Shown: positions 38,505-46,623 of the stretch, in pieces | How positions within the stretch are numbered: the stretch's first letter is position 1 | How the letters are laid out: each line of letters opens with the position of its first letter | NCBI RefSeq assembly: GCF_013778305.1 | Contig: NZ_JACEIC010000002.1 | Coordinates: 2,319,669 to 2,383,668, forward strand | Reading direction: 5' to 3' | Source of the DNA: Nocardioides agri | GTDB lineage: Bacteria > Actinomycetota > Actinomycetes > Propionibacteriales > Nocardioidaceae | Length of the DNA stretch: 64,000 nucleotides | Notes under the pieces: generated by a model | Database searches by the model: none | The model's input: the letters and a program-made list of their open reading frames with translations, nothing else | What the model was told of the DNA's origin: nothing | Position numbers and translations under genes: made by a program

Positions 38505-38716
38505 CGGAATAATCTTCTGCTTGACTGGCGTTGAGCAGGACGATCTGTGGGTGACATCACCACAGGACGTCCACTCTTTTGGTCAGAAACGGTCCGTAAG
38601 ACCCGTATGCTTGACCGTGCCGGACCTCGATCCGGTGCTCCAGTCAGTGCGACGACGGTCGCTACGTGCGCAGGCACGCAGCGGCCGTCGTCTGTGTCCA
38701 GAACAGAAAGCAGCCC
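38505..38716. other. Relatively AT-rich leader region upstream of the PQ-loop gene
   Basis: No gene seen. GC content is visibly lower than the surroundings. An imperfect hairpin CTGTGGGTGA-CA-TCACCACAG lies at about 38545-38565. TATGCT (about 38608-38613) could be a -10. The first 60 nt of the transcript would be long and structured for a 12-15-nt leader. Could be a promoter with regulatory sites; no known riboswitch class was recognised. Confidence 0.4.
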
Positions 38717-39367
38717 GTGAACATCTCGCTCGCGACGGTCGTCGGCCTCGCCGGCACGCTCCTCGCGTTCGCCTACACCGTCCCCCAGATGCGCAAGCTC
38801 GCGCGCACCGAGACCGCGGCCGGCGTCAGCGTCGCCGCGCTCGCGAACTCGACGGTCAGTGGTGTCGCCTGGACGATCTTCGGCGTCGTCGAGCACGAGC
38901 TGTGGGTGGTCCTTCCGGCGCTGCTCAGCCTGCCCGGCACGGCGGGGGCGCTGCTGCTCGCCTGGACCCGCGGTGGGAACCGCGACCGGCTGTGGCTCCC
39001 GGCCCTCTGGGCCGCCACCATCGCGGCGCTCACGGCGCTGGTCCCGCTGCTCGGCTCGCGCCCCATCATCGTGGCGCTGGGCTGCTCGATCACGCTCATG
39101 GTCGCCCCGGCCGCCCTGACCGCCTGGCGCTCGCACGACGTCTCGGCGATCGCGGCGTCCGCGTGGGCGATGCTGATCGTGGACGCGATGCTCGCGGGGG
39201 CCTACGGGCTGCTCGCCGACATCGACGCCAACCTCATCTACGCCCTGGTGGCCACGAGCGGTGCCGCGCTCATCCTGGCCCGGCTCGCCGTGCCGCCGCA
39301 CGTGCACGCCCGCTTCGTCCCGGTCCCCGACGACGTCGACCGCGACGGGCTCAGCCTCGCTGCCTGA
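38717..39367 (+). CDS. PQ-loop (SemiSWEET-like) membrane protein
   Basis: 216 residues with about seven helices. The first half has the PQ-loop motif VVGLAGTLLAFAYTVPQMRKL followed by VSVAALANSTVSGVAWTIFG, the typical three-helix PQ repeat; the second half (SITLMVAPAALTAWRSHDVSA) is a decayed repeat with AP in place of PQ. These proteins move sugars or amino acids or act as small carriers. The GTG start is not well supported by an RBS. It stands alone between the enoyl-CoA hydratase and a PGPGW-type membrane protein. Confidence 0.78.
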   Translation: MNISLATVVGLAGTLLAFAYTVPQMRKLARTETAAGVSVAALANSTVSGVAWTIFGVVEHELWVVLPALLSLPGTAGALLLAWTRGGNRDRLWLPALWAATIAALTALVPLLGSRPIIVALGCSITLMVAPAALTAWRSHDVSAIAASAWAMLIVDAMLAGAYGLLADIDANLIYALVATSGAALILARLAVPPHVHARFVPVPDDVDRDGLSLAA

Positions 39368-39416
39368 CGCCCAGCGGACGGCGTACGGCCTTGCCCGCCT
39401 CTGGCAGGCTTCGGGC

Positions 39417-39923
39417 ATGGCATTTCCCGGCGGCGCCGCGGCGAAGCGGATCGTGCTGGAGGTCGTCGGCTGGACGCTCGTGGTCGCCGGCCTGGCGGCG
39501 CTGCTGCTGCCCGGCCCCGGCCTGCTGATGCTGTTCGCCGGCCTGGTCGTGCTCTCGCAGCAGTACGAGTGGGCCGAGCGCCGGCTCGACCCGGTCGAGC
39601 GGGCCGCCAAGCGGGCGGCCGCCGAGGGCGTCGAGAACTGGTTCCGGATCGCGATGTCGACCGCCGGTGCGCTGTGCATCGTCGGCTTCGGCGTCCTCTG
39701 GCTCGCGGACCCCGCGGTGCCGGGCTGGTGGCCGCTGAGCGACTCGCTGTGGCTGCCGGGTGCGCCGGCCGCCGGCATCAGCCTGGTCCTCTCCGGGTTC
39801 ATCGCGCTCGGCCTGCTGGTCTACAGCTACGTCCACTACCGCGTGCACGGGGCGCCGGTGCCGGACAAGCGAAAGGCCGCCGGCGAGGTCACGGAGGACC
39901 CCGCCGACGGCCCGTCGACGTGA
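39417..39923 (+). CDS. PGPGW/TIGR02611-type membrane protein
   Basis: 168 residues. It begins AFPGGAAAKRIVLEVVGWTLVVAGLAALLLPGPGLLML, where the PGPG element after a helix is the hallmark of this actinobacterial family, followed by SQQYEWAERRLDPVERAAKRAA. Later helices lie near residues 78-98 and 118-140, and the tail is hydrophilic. Function is unknown. It converges on the secreted Cys-repeat protein gene, the stops being only 5 bp apart. Confidence 0.8.
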   Translation: MAFPGGAAAKRIVLEVVGWTLVVAGLAALLLPGPGLLMLFAGLVVLSQQYEWAERRLDPVERAAKRAAAEGVENWFRIAMSTAGALCIVGFGVLWLADPAVPGWWPLSDSLWLPGAPAAGISLVLSGFIALGLLVYSYVHYRVHGAPVPDKRKAAGEVTEDPADGPST

Positions 39924-39927
39924 GGAT

Positions 39928-40728
39928 CTAGGCCGCTCGGGCCCGTGCCACCTGGCTGGTCGTGGTGGCGCAGACGCCCGGGATCGGCAGGCCCAGGCCG
40001 CAGACCGGCGCGAGGACGGTGCCCGGGTTCGGGACACCGCCGCTGCCAGCCGCCGCGTCGCAGATCGCCTGCGGGAGCCCGGCGCTGCAGAGGGGCTGGA
40101 TCGGCGAGGCGCCACCCGGTCCCGGTGGGGCGGTCGCGGCGTCGCAGATCGCCTGCGGCAGGCCGGCGTTGCAGAGCGGCTGGATCGGGGAGGCGCCACC
40201 ACTGCCGCCCGGCATCGGCAGCTGGCCGAAGGCGTCGCAGATCGCCTGCGGGAGCCCGGCGTCGCACGCCGGCTGCAGCGGGTTGGTGCTGCTGCCGCCA
40301 CCGGTGCCGCCACCGCCGCCGCCCGTCCCGCCGCCGCTGCCGGCCGCGTCGCGGCACTTCCGCCACGCCTTGCGAGCCTTCTTCAGCTGGCGGTCGGTGC
40401 GGGTCTCGATCCTCTTGGCCCGGGTGACCCTCTTCGACGCGGCGCGCTTCTCGTGCCGGCTGTCGGCCCGCTTCATGGCCTTGCGGGCGTTGTAGAGCCT
40501 CTGGTCGCCGCGGTCCTCGGCCCGCTTGGCCTTGCGCAGGCCGCGCCACTGCTTGGTGCACGCGCCCGCCCGCTCCGTGGCGTGCGTGGACCGCTGCGTG
40601 GACTGCTGCGTGGCGGCGCGATCGGTGCCGCGCTGGCTGCTCGCCGCGTCGGCGCTGGTCGCGCCGACCAGGGTCAGGGTGCTCGCCACGCACAGGGCGA
40701 GCAGTCCCTTCAAGAGCTGCGTGATCAT
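39928..40728 (-). CDS. Secreted protein with Cys-containing 17-residue repeats
   Basis: 266 residues. Signal peptide with cleavage near ATSADA (about residue 28). Residues 40-125 are strongly basic, helical and bounded by Cys57 and Cys125. A glycine linker (GSGGGTGGGGGGTGGG) follows. The C-terminal third has three repeats P-(L/I)-Q-P-x-C-x-A-G-L-P-Q-A-I-C-D-A at 150-166, 181-197 and 209-225, and a decayed fourth (APVCGLGLPIPGVCA). Each repeat has two Cys, eight in all with the decayed copy. No family recognised; secretion and disulfides suggest a cell-envelope role. GGGAGA precedes the ATG. Confidence 0.75.
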   Translation of the reverse strand: MITQLLKGLLALCVASTLTLVGATSADAASSQRGTDRAATQQSTQRSTHATERAGACTKQWRGLRKAKRAEDRGDQRLYNARKAMKRADSRHEKRAASKRVTRAKRIETRTDRQLKKARKAWRKCRDAAGSGGGTGGGGGGTGGGSSTNPLQPACDAGLPQAICDAFGQLPMPGGSGGASPIQPLCNAGLPQAICDAATAPPGPGGASPIQPLCSAGLPQAICDAAAGSGGVPNPGTVLAPVCGLGLPIPGVCATTTSQVARARAA

Positions 40729-40840
40729 CGGGTCTCCCTCAAGTCCGGCCGCCCGCGGGCGGGGGCACGCGAAGTCGTACCCCCCACCAACGAGGGCCGA
40801 ACCGGAAGGTTGTGACCGCCGTCACGGTGGACTAGACCAG

Positions 40841-42136
40841 TCAGTTCACCGGGGACTCGCCGAGGGTCACCGTCGCCTCGTGGGACTGCCCGTCCGCGTC
40901 GGTCCACCGCAGCTTCGCCGTGTCGCCGGGCTCGTAGGTCGCCAGCGCCGAGCGCAGGTCGTCGTACGACGTGATCTCGGTGTCGCCCAGCCCGGTGATC
41001 GTGGCGCCGGCCTCGACGCCGGCCTCCTGGGCGGCGCCGCCGCTCTGGATCTGGGCGACCTGCACGCTGCCCTGGTCGGTGGCGATGGAGAGGCCGAGGT
41101 AGGCCGACGGCCCGACCTGGACGCCGTCGCCCTCGTCGCCGTCCTGGATCTGCTCGACGACGTCGAGCGCGCTCTCGATCGGGACGGCGTAGCTCTCGGC
41201 CGCGCCGCCGCTCGAGGCGGCGGTCGTGATGCCGACGACCTCGCCCTCGTCGTCGAGCAGGGCGCCCCCGGAGAAGCCGCCGACGACGTAGGCATCGGTC
41301 TGGATCAGGCCGGTGAGGTGCTCCCCGACGACCGGGCCCTCGGCCTGGGTGTCGATGGACCGGTCGAGCGCGACGACCTCGCCGGGGGCGGCGGACAGGA
41401 AGCCCTGGCCCTGCGCGTTGCCGACGGCGGTGACGTCGTCGGAGACCGCCGGGTCGCCGTCGTCGTCGAGCTTCACGGTGTCGAGGTCCGAGGCGTCGGC
41501 GAGCTGGAGCAGCGCGACGTCGGCCTCCTGGTCGCGGCCGACGACGGTGCCGACGTACTGCACGCCGCTGCTCGCGACCGTCACCTGGACCTCGGTCGAC
41601 CCCTCGACGACGTGGTAGTTGGTGAGCACCAGGCCGTCGGACTCCAGCACGAGGCCCGTGCCGGCGCCGCCGCCGCTCGTGGTGCGGGTGTTGATCAGCA
41701 CGACACCCTGCGACTGCTCGGTCGTGGCGTCCTTCCAGTTCCCGGTGCCGCTGTTGGTGCTGCCGCCGGACTGGTCGTCCTGGCCGGGCGCCTGGCCGCC
41801 GAAGGGATCGGTGCCGAAGGGGCTCTGCTCGTCCGGCGTGTCCGGGACGGTCGGCGTCTGCTGCTGGCCGGACGGGCTGTCGGCTGCCCGGTCCGTCGCG
41901 ATGGAGGTGATGGCCCAGGTCACGGGGACGGCGACGGTGGTGGCGAGCACGCCACCGGCGACGGCGCCGACGAGGGTCGACCGCCAGCTCCACGCCGACG
42001 CCGGCCGCGGCTGGTACGGCGGGATCGGGTGGGTCGGCTCGGTCGAGCCGTAGGCGGGCGGGTACGGCGGCGGCGGGGCCGACGGGGTGACGTAGGGGTT
42101 GTGCGGCGGCGGAGGCGGGAAGTCCGAGGAGGTCAT
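40841..42136 (-). CDS. HtrA/DegP-like membrane-anchored serine protease
   Basis: 431 residues. A Pro-rich cytoplasmic N-terminus (about 45 residues), a transmembrane helix (53-79), a trypsin-like domain with His175 (TNYHVVEG), Asp206 (ADVALLQL) and Ser289 (GGFSGGALL), and a C-terminal PDZ domain (about 345-431, LGLSIATDQGSVQVAQIQSGG). The active-site string GGFSGGA differs from the common GNSGGP in having Phe before the Ser. Type S1C protease for extracytoplasmic quality control, as in PepD/HtrA of mycobacteria. Confidence 0.9.
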   Translation of the reverse strand: MTSSDFPPPPPHNPYVTPSAPPPPYPPAYGSTEPTHPIPPYQPRPASAWSWRSTLVGAVAGGVLATTVAVPVTWAITSIATDRAADSPSGQQQTPTVPDTPDEQSPFGTDPFGGQAPGQDDQSGGSTNSGTGNWKDATTEQSQGVVLINTRTTSGGGAGTGLVLESDGLVLTNYHVVEGSTEVQVTVASSGVQYVGTVVGRDQEADVALLQLADASDLDTVKLDDDGDPAVSDDVTAVGNAQGQGFLSAAPGEVVALDRSIDTQAEGPVVGEHLTGLIQTDAYVVGGFSGGALLDDEGEVVGITTAASSGGAAESYAVPIESALDVVEQIQDGDEGDGVQVGPSAYLGLSIATDQGSVQVAQIQSGGAAQEAGVEAGATITGLGDTEITSYDDLRSALATYEPGDTAKLRWTDADGQSHEATVTLGESPVN

Positions 42137-42205
42137 GACGCTAGTTGACCCGGCATTCCTACCCGCGAGATGAGGGAGTGCTGTGGGAATCCTGTGAACG
42201 TCGGC

Positions 42206-43378
42206 TCAGGAGCCGATCGCGAGGCCGGCGTAGTTCTCGGCCAGCCCGGCGGCGCCCGCCTCGCTGGAGGTGACCCAGCGCAGCTGGGAGAGCTGGAGCT
42301 GCTGGTCGAAGGGGTCGCCGCTGGTGTGCAGCATCGTGGTCATCCACCAGGAGAAGTGGGTGCAGCGCCAGACCCGGCGGAGCGCGGTGTCGGAGTAGGC
42401 GTCGGCGAGCCCGTGGTCGCCCTTCAGCATCGCGACCAGGGCCGGCGCGAGCAGGGCCACGTCGGCGACCGCGAGGTTGAGGCCCTTGGCGCCGGTCGGC
42501 GGCACGATGTGCGCGGCGTCGCCGGCGAGGAAGAGCCGACCGTGCCGCATCGGCTGCTGCACGAAGGAGCGCATCGGCAGCACGCTCTTCTCGGTGATCG
42601 CGCCGGTGGCGAGCGACCAGCCGTCCACGCCGTGCCCGAGCCGGGTCGCCAGCCCGTCCCAGATCCGGTCGTCGGGCCACTCCTCGATGGCGGTGTCGTT
42701 GGGCACCTGCAGGTAGAAGCGGGAGACCGTCGACGACCGCATCGAGTGCAGCGCGAAGCCGTCGGGGTGCCAGGCGTAGATCAGCTCGTCGGTAGACGGC
42801 GCGACGTCGGCCAGCACACCGAGCCAGGAGTAGTCGTAGGTGCGCTCCCAGGTACGGCGCACCGCCTCGGGCACGGCCGCCCGCGACGGGCCGAACGAGC
42901 CGTCGCAGCCGACGACCACGTCGGCCTCGAGCCGCTGCGACCGCCCGGCGGCGTCGGTGTAGGTCACCGACGGCCGGTCGGTGTCGAGGTCGTGCAGCGC
43001 GGTGTCGCCGATCTCGTAGACCACCTGCTGCCCCCGCGCGCGCGCCGCGGCGCCCAGGTCCTTCTGCACCTCGGTCTGCCCGTAGACGAACACCTGGCGA
43101 CCGACGAGGTCGACGAAGTCGAGGTGGTGCCGCTCGCCGGGCCACTGGAGGTAGATGCCGCGGTGCGGGTCGGCCTCGCGGTCCAGCCGGTCGCCGAGCC
43201 CGACCGAGCGCAGCAGGTCGACCGAGGACTGCTCGAGGATGCCGGCCCGGATCCGGCCCGCGACGTACTCCTCCGAGCGCGTCTCCAGCACGACGGACTC
43301 GACGCCGTCGGCGGCGAGCAGGTGGGACAGCAGCAGGCCGGACGGGCCCGCGCCGACGATGGCGACCTGGGTGCGCAT
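42206..43378 (-). CDS. pobA: 4-Hydroxybenzoate 3-monooxygenase
   Basis: 390-residue FAD/NAD(P)H hydroxylase converting 4-hydroxybenzoate to protocatechuate, which feeds the pca genes next door. FAD motifs: VAIVGAGPSGLLLSHLLAADG at the N-terminus, VVGCDGSFGPSRAAVP (DG motif) and FLAGDAAHIVPPTGAKGLN (GD motif). The IYLQWPGERHHLDFVD and QTEVQKDLG stretches are typical of PobA. It is downstream of an iclR gene (46 bp gap) on the same strand, divergent from pcaHGB-pcaDC. Confidence 0.95.
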   Translation of the reverse strand: MRTQVAIVGAGPSGLLLSHLLAADGVESVVLETRSEEYVAGRIRAGILEQSSVDLLRSVGLGDRLDREADPHRGIYLQWPGERHHLDFVDLVGRQVFVYGQTEVQKDLGAAARARGQQVVYEIGDTALHDLDTDRPSVTYTDAAGRSQRLEADVVVGCDGSFGPSRAAVPEAVRRTWERTYDYSWLGVLADVAPSTDELIYAWHPDGFALHSMRSSTVSRFYLQVPNDTAIEEWPDDRIWDGLATRLGHGVDGWSLATGAITEKSVLPMRSFVQQPMRHGRLFLAGDAAHIVPPTGAKGLNLAVADVALLAPALVAMLKGDHGLADAYSDTALRRVWRCTHFSWWMTTMLHTSGDPFDQQLQLSQLRWVTSSEAGAAGLAENYAGLAIGS

Positions 43379-43424
43379 GGCGGCAGTGTTCGCGGGGCCG
43401 CACCGCGACAGCCATGCGCACCTT

Positions 43425-44183
43425 TCACTGGACGGAAGCGCGCACCAGCTCGCGACCGACGCCCTGCGCCGCCACCTGGAGCGCGGCGACCAGCCGGGCC
43501 CTGTCCTTGAGCGTCGGCACCACGATGCCGAGCGCGGCCACGACGTCGGCGCGCCGGCGGATCGGCACGGCGACCGAGCACGCGCCGAGGCTCATCTCCT
43601 CCGAGGTCGTCGCGTAGCCGTCGCGCAGCGCGCGGGCGAGCTGGCGGCGCAGCAGCCCCGGCTGGGTGACGGTGTACGGCGTGATCCGCGGCAGGTCGGA
43701 GAGCACGGCGTGCAGCACCTCCGCGGGCGCGTGGGCGAGCAGCACCTTGCCGACCCCGGTCGCGTGCATCGGCAGCCGCGAGCCGACGGTGCTGACGACC
43801 GGTACCGACGCGTGCCCGGCGAGCCGGTCGACGTAGAGCACCTCGGTGCCGTCGCGCACCGCGAGGTGGACGGTCGCGAGCGTGGCGCCGTACAGGTCGT
43901 GGAGGTACGGCGAGGCGAGCTCGCGCAGCCCGGTCTGCACCGGGGCCAGCAGGCCGAGGTCCCACAGCCGCCGGCCGACGACGTACGCCCCGTCGTCCGC
44001 GCGGCGCAGTGCGCCCCAGGCGACGAGCTCAGCGACGAGGCGGTGCGCGGTCGGGACCGGCAGCCCGGCCCGCTCCGCCAGCTCGGTGAGGCCGAGCCGT
44101 CGGTGCTGCTCGTCGAACGCACCGAGCAGCGCGAGCGCCCGCGACGTGACGGTCGCGCCCGGGACGGAGGTGTTGCCGGCCAT
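43425..44183 (-). CDS. IclR-family regulator of the pob/pca genes
   Basis: 252 residues from the chosen ATG (MAGNTSVPGATVTSRALALLGAFD); in-frame starts at 44192 and 44204 are possible, but the latter overlaps a palindrome. N-terminal winged helix LTELAERAGLPVPTAHRLVAELVAWG; effector domain with GVGKVLLAHAP and YATTSEEMSLGACSVAVPI. IclR proteins of this kind (PcaR, PobR, PcaV) respond to protocatechuate or 4-hydroxybenzoate. First gene of an operon with pobA, divergent from pcaH. Confidence 0.88.
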   Translation of the reverse strand: MAGNTSVPGATVTSRALALLGAFDEQHRRLGLTELAERAGLPVPTAHRLVAELVAWGALRRADDGAYVVGRRLWDLGLLAPVQTGLRELASPYLHDLYGATLATVHLAVRDGTEVLYVDRLAGHASVPVVSTVGSRLPMHATGVGKVLLAHAPAEVLHAVLSDLPRITPYTVTQPGLLRRQLARALRDGYATTSEEMSLGACSVAVPIRRRADVVAALGIVVPTLKDRARLVAALQVAAQGVGRELVRASVQ

Positions 44184-44200
44184 GTCGGGCATTCTTCCAC

Positions 44201-44217
44201 TCACCGGAAGCCGGTGA
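44201..44217. promoter_or_regulatory. Palindromic operator between iclR and pcaH
   Basis: TCACCGG-AAG-CCGGTGA, a perfect 7-bp inverted repeat with a 3-nt spacer (17 bp), just upstream of the pcaH promoter region and before the iclR ATG. It fits a dimeric IclR site controlling both directions. Confidence 0.55.
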
Positions 44218-44241
44218 TCGTCAGTGCACCGGCTCGGTCCC

Positions 44242-44247
44242 TACCGT
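44242..44247 (+). promoter_or_regulatory. -10 box of a leaderless pcaH promoter
   Basis: TACCGT followed by 6 nt and the GTG start of pcaH. It begins 25 nt after the end of the palindromic operator at 44201-44217, which therefore lies just upstream of the -35 position. Confidence 0.5.
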
Positions 44248-44253
44248 CACCGC

Positions 44254-45024
44254 GTGACCAGCTCCGACTCCGCGGCCTCGACGCAGGCCGAGATCAGCGC
44301 CGAGATCGAGGCGATCTCGAAGGAGTACGACGCGGCCGGGGTGACCGAGACCGCGACGCGGCTCGACTACCCGCCGTACCGCTCCAGCATCCTGCGCCAC
44401 CCCACCAAGGCGCCCCAGCAGGTCGACCCGGAGGACATCGAGCTGTGGGCGCCGGTCTTCGGCGAGCGCGACGTCGACCTGCTCGAGTCCGACCTCACCA
44501 TCCAGCACCAGGGCGAGCCGGTCGGCGAGCGGATCGTGCTGACGGGACGGGTCACCGACGGTGAGGGCCGGCCGGTGCGCCGCCAGCTCGTGGAGATCTG
44601 GCAGGCCAACGCCGGCGGGCGCTACATCCACCAGCGCGACCAGCACCCGGCCGCGCTCGACCCGAACTTCACCGGGATGGGCCGCTGCCTGACCGACGAC
44701 GACGGCACCTACCGCTTCACGACGATCAAGCCCGGGCCGTACCCGTGGAAGAACCACCACAACGCCTGGCGGCCGGCGCACGTGCACTTCTCCCTCTTCG
44801 GCCGCGAGTTCACCCAGCGGCTGGTGACCCAGATGTACTTCCCGGGCGACCCGCTCTTCGCGCTCGACCCGATCTACCAGGCGATCGTCGACCCCGCAGC
44901 CCGCGCGCGCCTGGTCGCGACCTACGACCACGACGTGACCACGCACGAGTGGGCGACCGGCTACCGCTGGGACATCGTGCTCAGCGGCAGCCACCGCACG
45001 GTCTTCGAGGAGGACGAGCAGTGA
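44254..45024 (+). CDS. pcaH: Protocatechuate 3,4-dioxygenase, beta subunit
   Basis: 256 residues. With PcaG it opens the aromatic ring of protocatechuate between the hydroxyl groups to give 3-carboxy-cis,cis-muconate. The Fe(III) ligands are visible: Tyr in GGRYIHQRD, Tyr in KPGPYPWKN, and the two His in RPAHVHFSLFG. The GTG start matches VTSSDSAASTQAEI and the leaderless promoter; an upstream ATG would place the promoter inside the gene. The stop overlaps the pcaG GTG by 4 nt. Confidence 0.96.
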   Translation: MTSSDSAASTQAEISAEIEAISKEYDAAGVTETATRLDYPPYRSSILRHPTKAPQQVDPEDIELWAPVFGERDVDLLESDLTIQHQGEPVGERIVLTGRVTDGEGRPVRRQLVEIWQANAGGRYIHQRDQHPAALDPNFTGMGRCLTDDDGTYRFTTIKPGPYPWKNHHNAWRPAHVHFSLFGREFTQRLVTQMYFPGDPLFALDPIYQAIVDPAARARLVATYDHDVTTHEWATGYRWDIVLSGSHRTVFEEDEQ

Positions 45025-45524
45025 GCCCGACCCCCACTCCCGGGCAGACGGTCGGCCCGTTCTTCCACTACGCGCTGCCGTACGCCGGTGGCGCCGAGCT
45101 CGTGCCGCAGACGCGCGCCGACGCCATCAGGCTGCACGGTCGCGTGTACGACGGCGCCGGCGACCCGGTGCCCGACGCGCTGGTCGAGATCTGGCAGACC
45201 GGCCCGGACGGCGCCGTGCCGCAGGTCGCCGGGTCGCTGCGCCGCGACGGCTACACCTTCACCGGCTTCGGCCGCGCCGAGACCGACCGCACCGGGCACT
45301 ACCAGTTCACGACCCTGCGGCCCGGCGGCGCGACGCCGTACTTCGCGGTCGCGGTCTTCGCGCGGGGGCTGCTCGACCGGCTCCTCACCCGCGCCTACCT
45401 TCCGGGCGCGGCACCGACGCACCTCGCCTCGCTGGAGGCGGTGCCGGACGACCGCGGGTTCGTGTTCGACATCCGGTTGCAGGGCGAGGGCGAGACGGTC
45501 TTCCTGTCGTACGCGCAAGACTGA
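45021..45524 (+). CDS. pcaG: Protocatechuate 3,4-dioxygenase, alpha subunit
   Basis: 167 residues. TPTPGQTVGPFFHYALPY at the N-terminus and the conserved ALVEIWQTGPDG barrel strand mark the alpha subunit, which lacks metal ligands but lines the active site. It forms the (alpha-beta) heterodimer with PcaH. The GTG start overlaps the pcaH stop; pcaB follows after 4 bp. Confidence 0.95.
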   Translation: MSPTPTPGQTVGPFFHYALPYAGGAELVPQTRADAIRLHGRVYDGAGDPVPDALVEIWQTGPDGAVPQVAGSLRRDGYTFTGFGRAETDRTGHYQFTTLRPGGATPYFAVAVFARGLLDRLLTRAYLPGAAPTHLASLEAVPDDRGFVFDIRLQGEGETVFLSYAQD

Positions 45525-45528
45525 CCCC

Positions 45529-46623
45529 ATGGCGGACCTCTTCTGGCCTGGCGACGAGCGCGCCGGTGCGCACTTCACCGCGGAGGACTTCGTGGGCGCG
45601 ATGCTCACGGTCGAGGAGGACTGGCTCGGCCAGGGCCTCGGGCTGCTCGTCGACGCCGAACGGCTCGCGCTCGACGCGGAGGCCGGCGGCAACCCGGTCA
45701 TCCCGCTCGTGCGGCTGGTCCGCGAGCACGCGCCCGAGGCGCACCGGGGCCTGACGAGCCAGGACGTCGTGGACTCCGCGCTGATGCGGATGTCCGAGGC
45801 GGCCGTCGGATCGCTGCTCGCGGACCTGCGCTCCCTCATCCGCCGGCTCGCCGACCTCGCCGCCGCCCATCGGGACACCCCGATGGTCGCCCGGACGCTC
45901 ACCCAGCACGCCGTCCCGACCACGTTCGGGTTCCGGGTCGCGGCGTGGCTGACGGCCGTCCTCGACGCGGAGGCCCAGGTGGACGACCTGGACTTCCCCG
46001 ACCAGCTCGGCGGCGCCGCCGGGACCCGGGCCGCGATGGCCGAGCTCGGCGTCGAGGTGCCTGCCGGCGTGCCGCGCTGGCACACGACCCGGGCGTCGGT
46101 CACCCGGCTGGGGGACGCGCTCGTCGGGTGCACCGACGCCTGCGCCCGGATCGCGAACGACGTCGTCACGATGTCGCGCCCCGAGATCGGCGAGCTCTCG
46201 GAGGGCACCGGCGGGGGGTCGTCGACGATGCCCGGCAAGGCCAACCCCGTGCTCTCCGTGCTCGTCCGCCGGGCCGCGCTGACCACGCCCCAGCTCGCCG
46301 CGACGCTGCACCTCGCCGCCGCCCAGCAGGTCGACGACCGCGCCGACGGCGCGTGGCACGCCGAGTGGGCGACGCTGCGCGACCTGGTGCGCCGGACGCT
46401 GACGGCGGCGTCGCAGACGGTCGACCTCGTCTCCGGGCTCGTCGTGCACGCCGACCGGATGGCCGCGACGCTCGCCGCCGCCGGCGACACCGTGCTCGCC
46501 GAGCAGCGCTCGATGGCCGCGGCCGCCGGGCACGAGCCGGCGGCGTCGTACCTCGGCGACGCGGTTGCCTACGTCGACGCCGTCGTGGCCCACGCCCGCG
46601 AGCTCGTGGAGGAGGAGCGTTGA
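45529..46623 (+). CDS. pcaB: 3-Carboxy-cis,cis-muconate cycloisomerase
   Basis: 364 residues of the fumarase/aspartase superfamily. HRGLTSQDVVDSALMRM and the signature GGGSSTMPGKANPVL are present, as is LTQHAVPTTFGFRVAAW. It converts carboxymuconate to 4-carboxymuconolactone. It is about 80-90 residues shorter than the pseudomonad enzymes because the C-terminal domain is missing; reading is otherwise intact. It lies four bases after pcaG and its stop overlaps the TTG start of pcaDC. Confidence 0.92.
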   Translation: MADLFWPGDERAGAHFTAEDFVGAMLTVEEDWLGQGLGLLVDAERLALDAEAGGNPVIPLVRLVREHAPEAHRGLTSQDVVDSALMRMSEAAVGSLLADLRSLIRRLADLAAAHRDTPMVARTLTQHAVPTTFGFRVAAWLTAVLDAEAQVDDLDFPDQLGGAAGTRAAMAELGVEVPAGVPRWHTTRASVTRLGDALVGCTDACARIANDVVTMSRPEIGELSEGTGGGSSTMPGKANPVLSVLVRRAALTTPQLAATLHLAAAQQVDDRADGAWHAEWATLRDLVRRTLTAASQTVDLVSGLVVHADRMAATLAAAGDTVLAEQRSMAAAAGHEPAASYLGDAVAYVDAVVAHARELVEEER

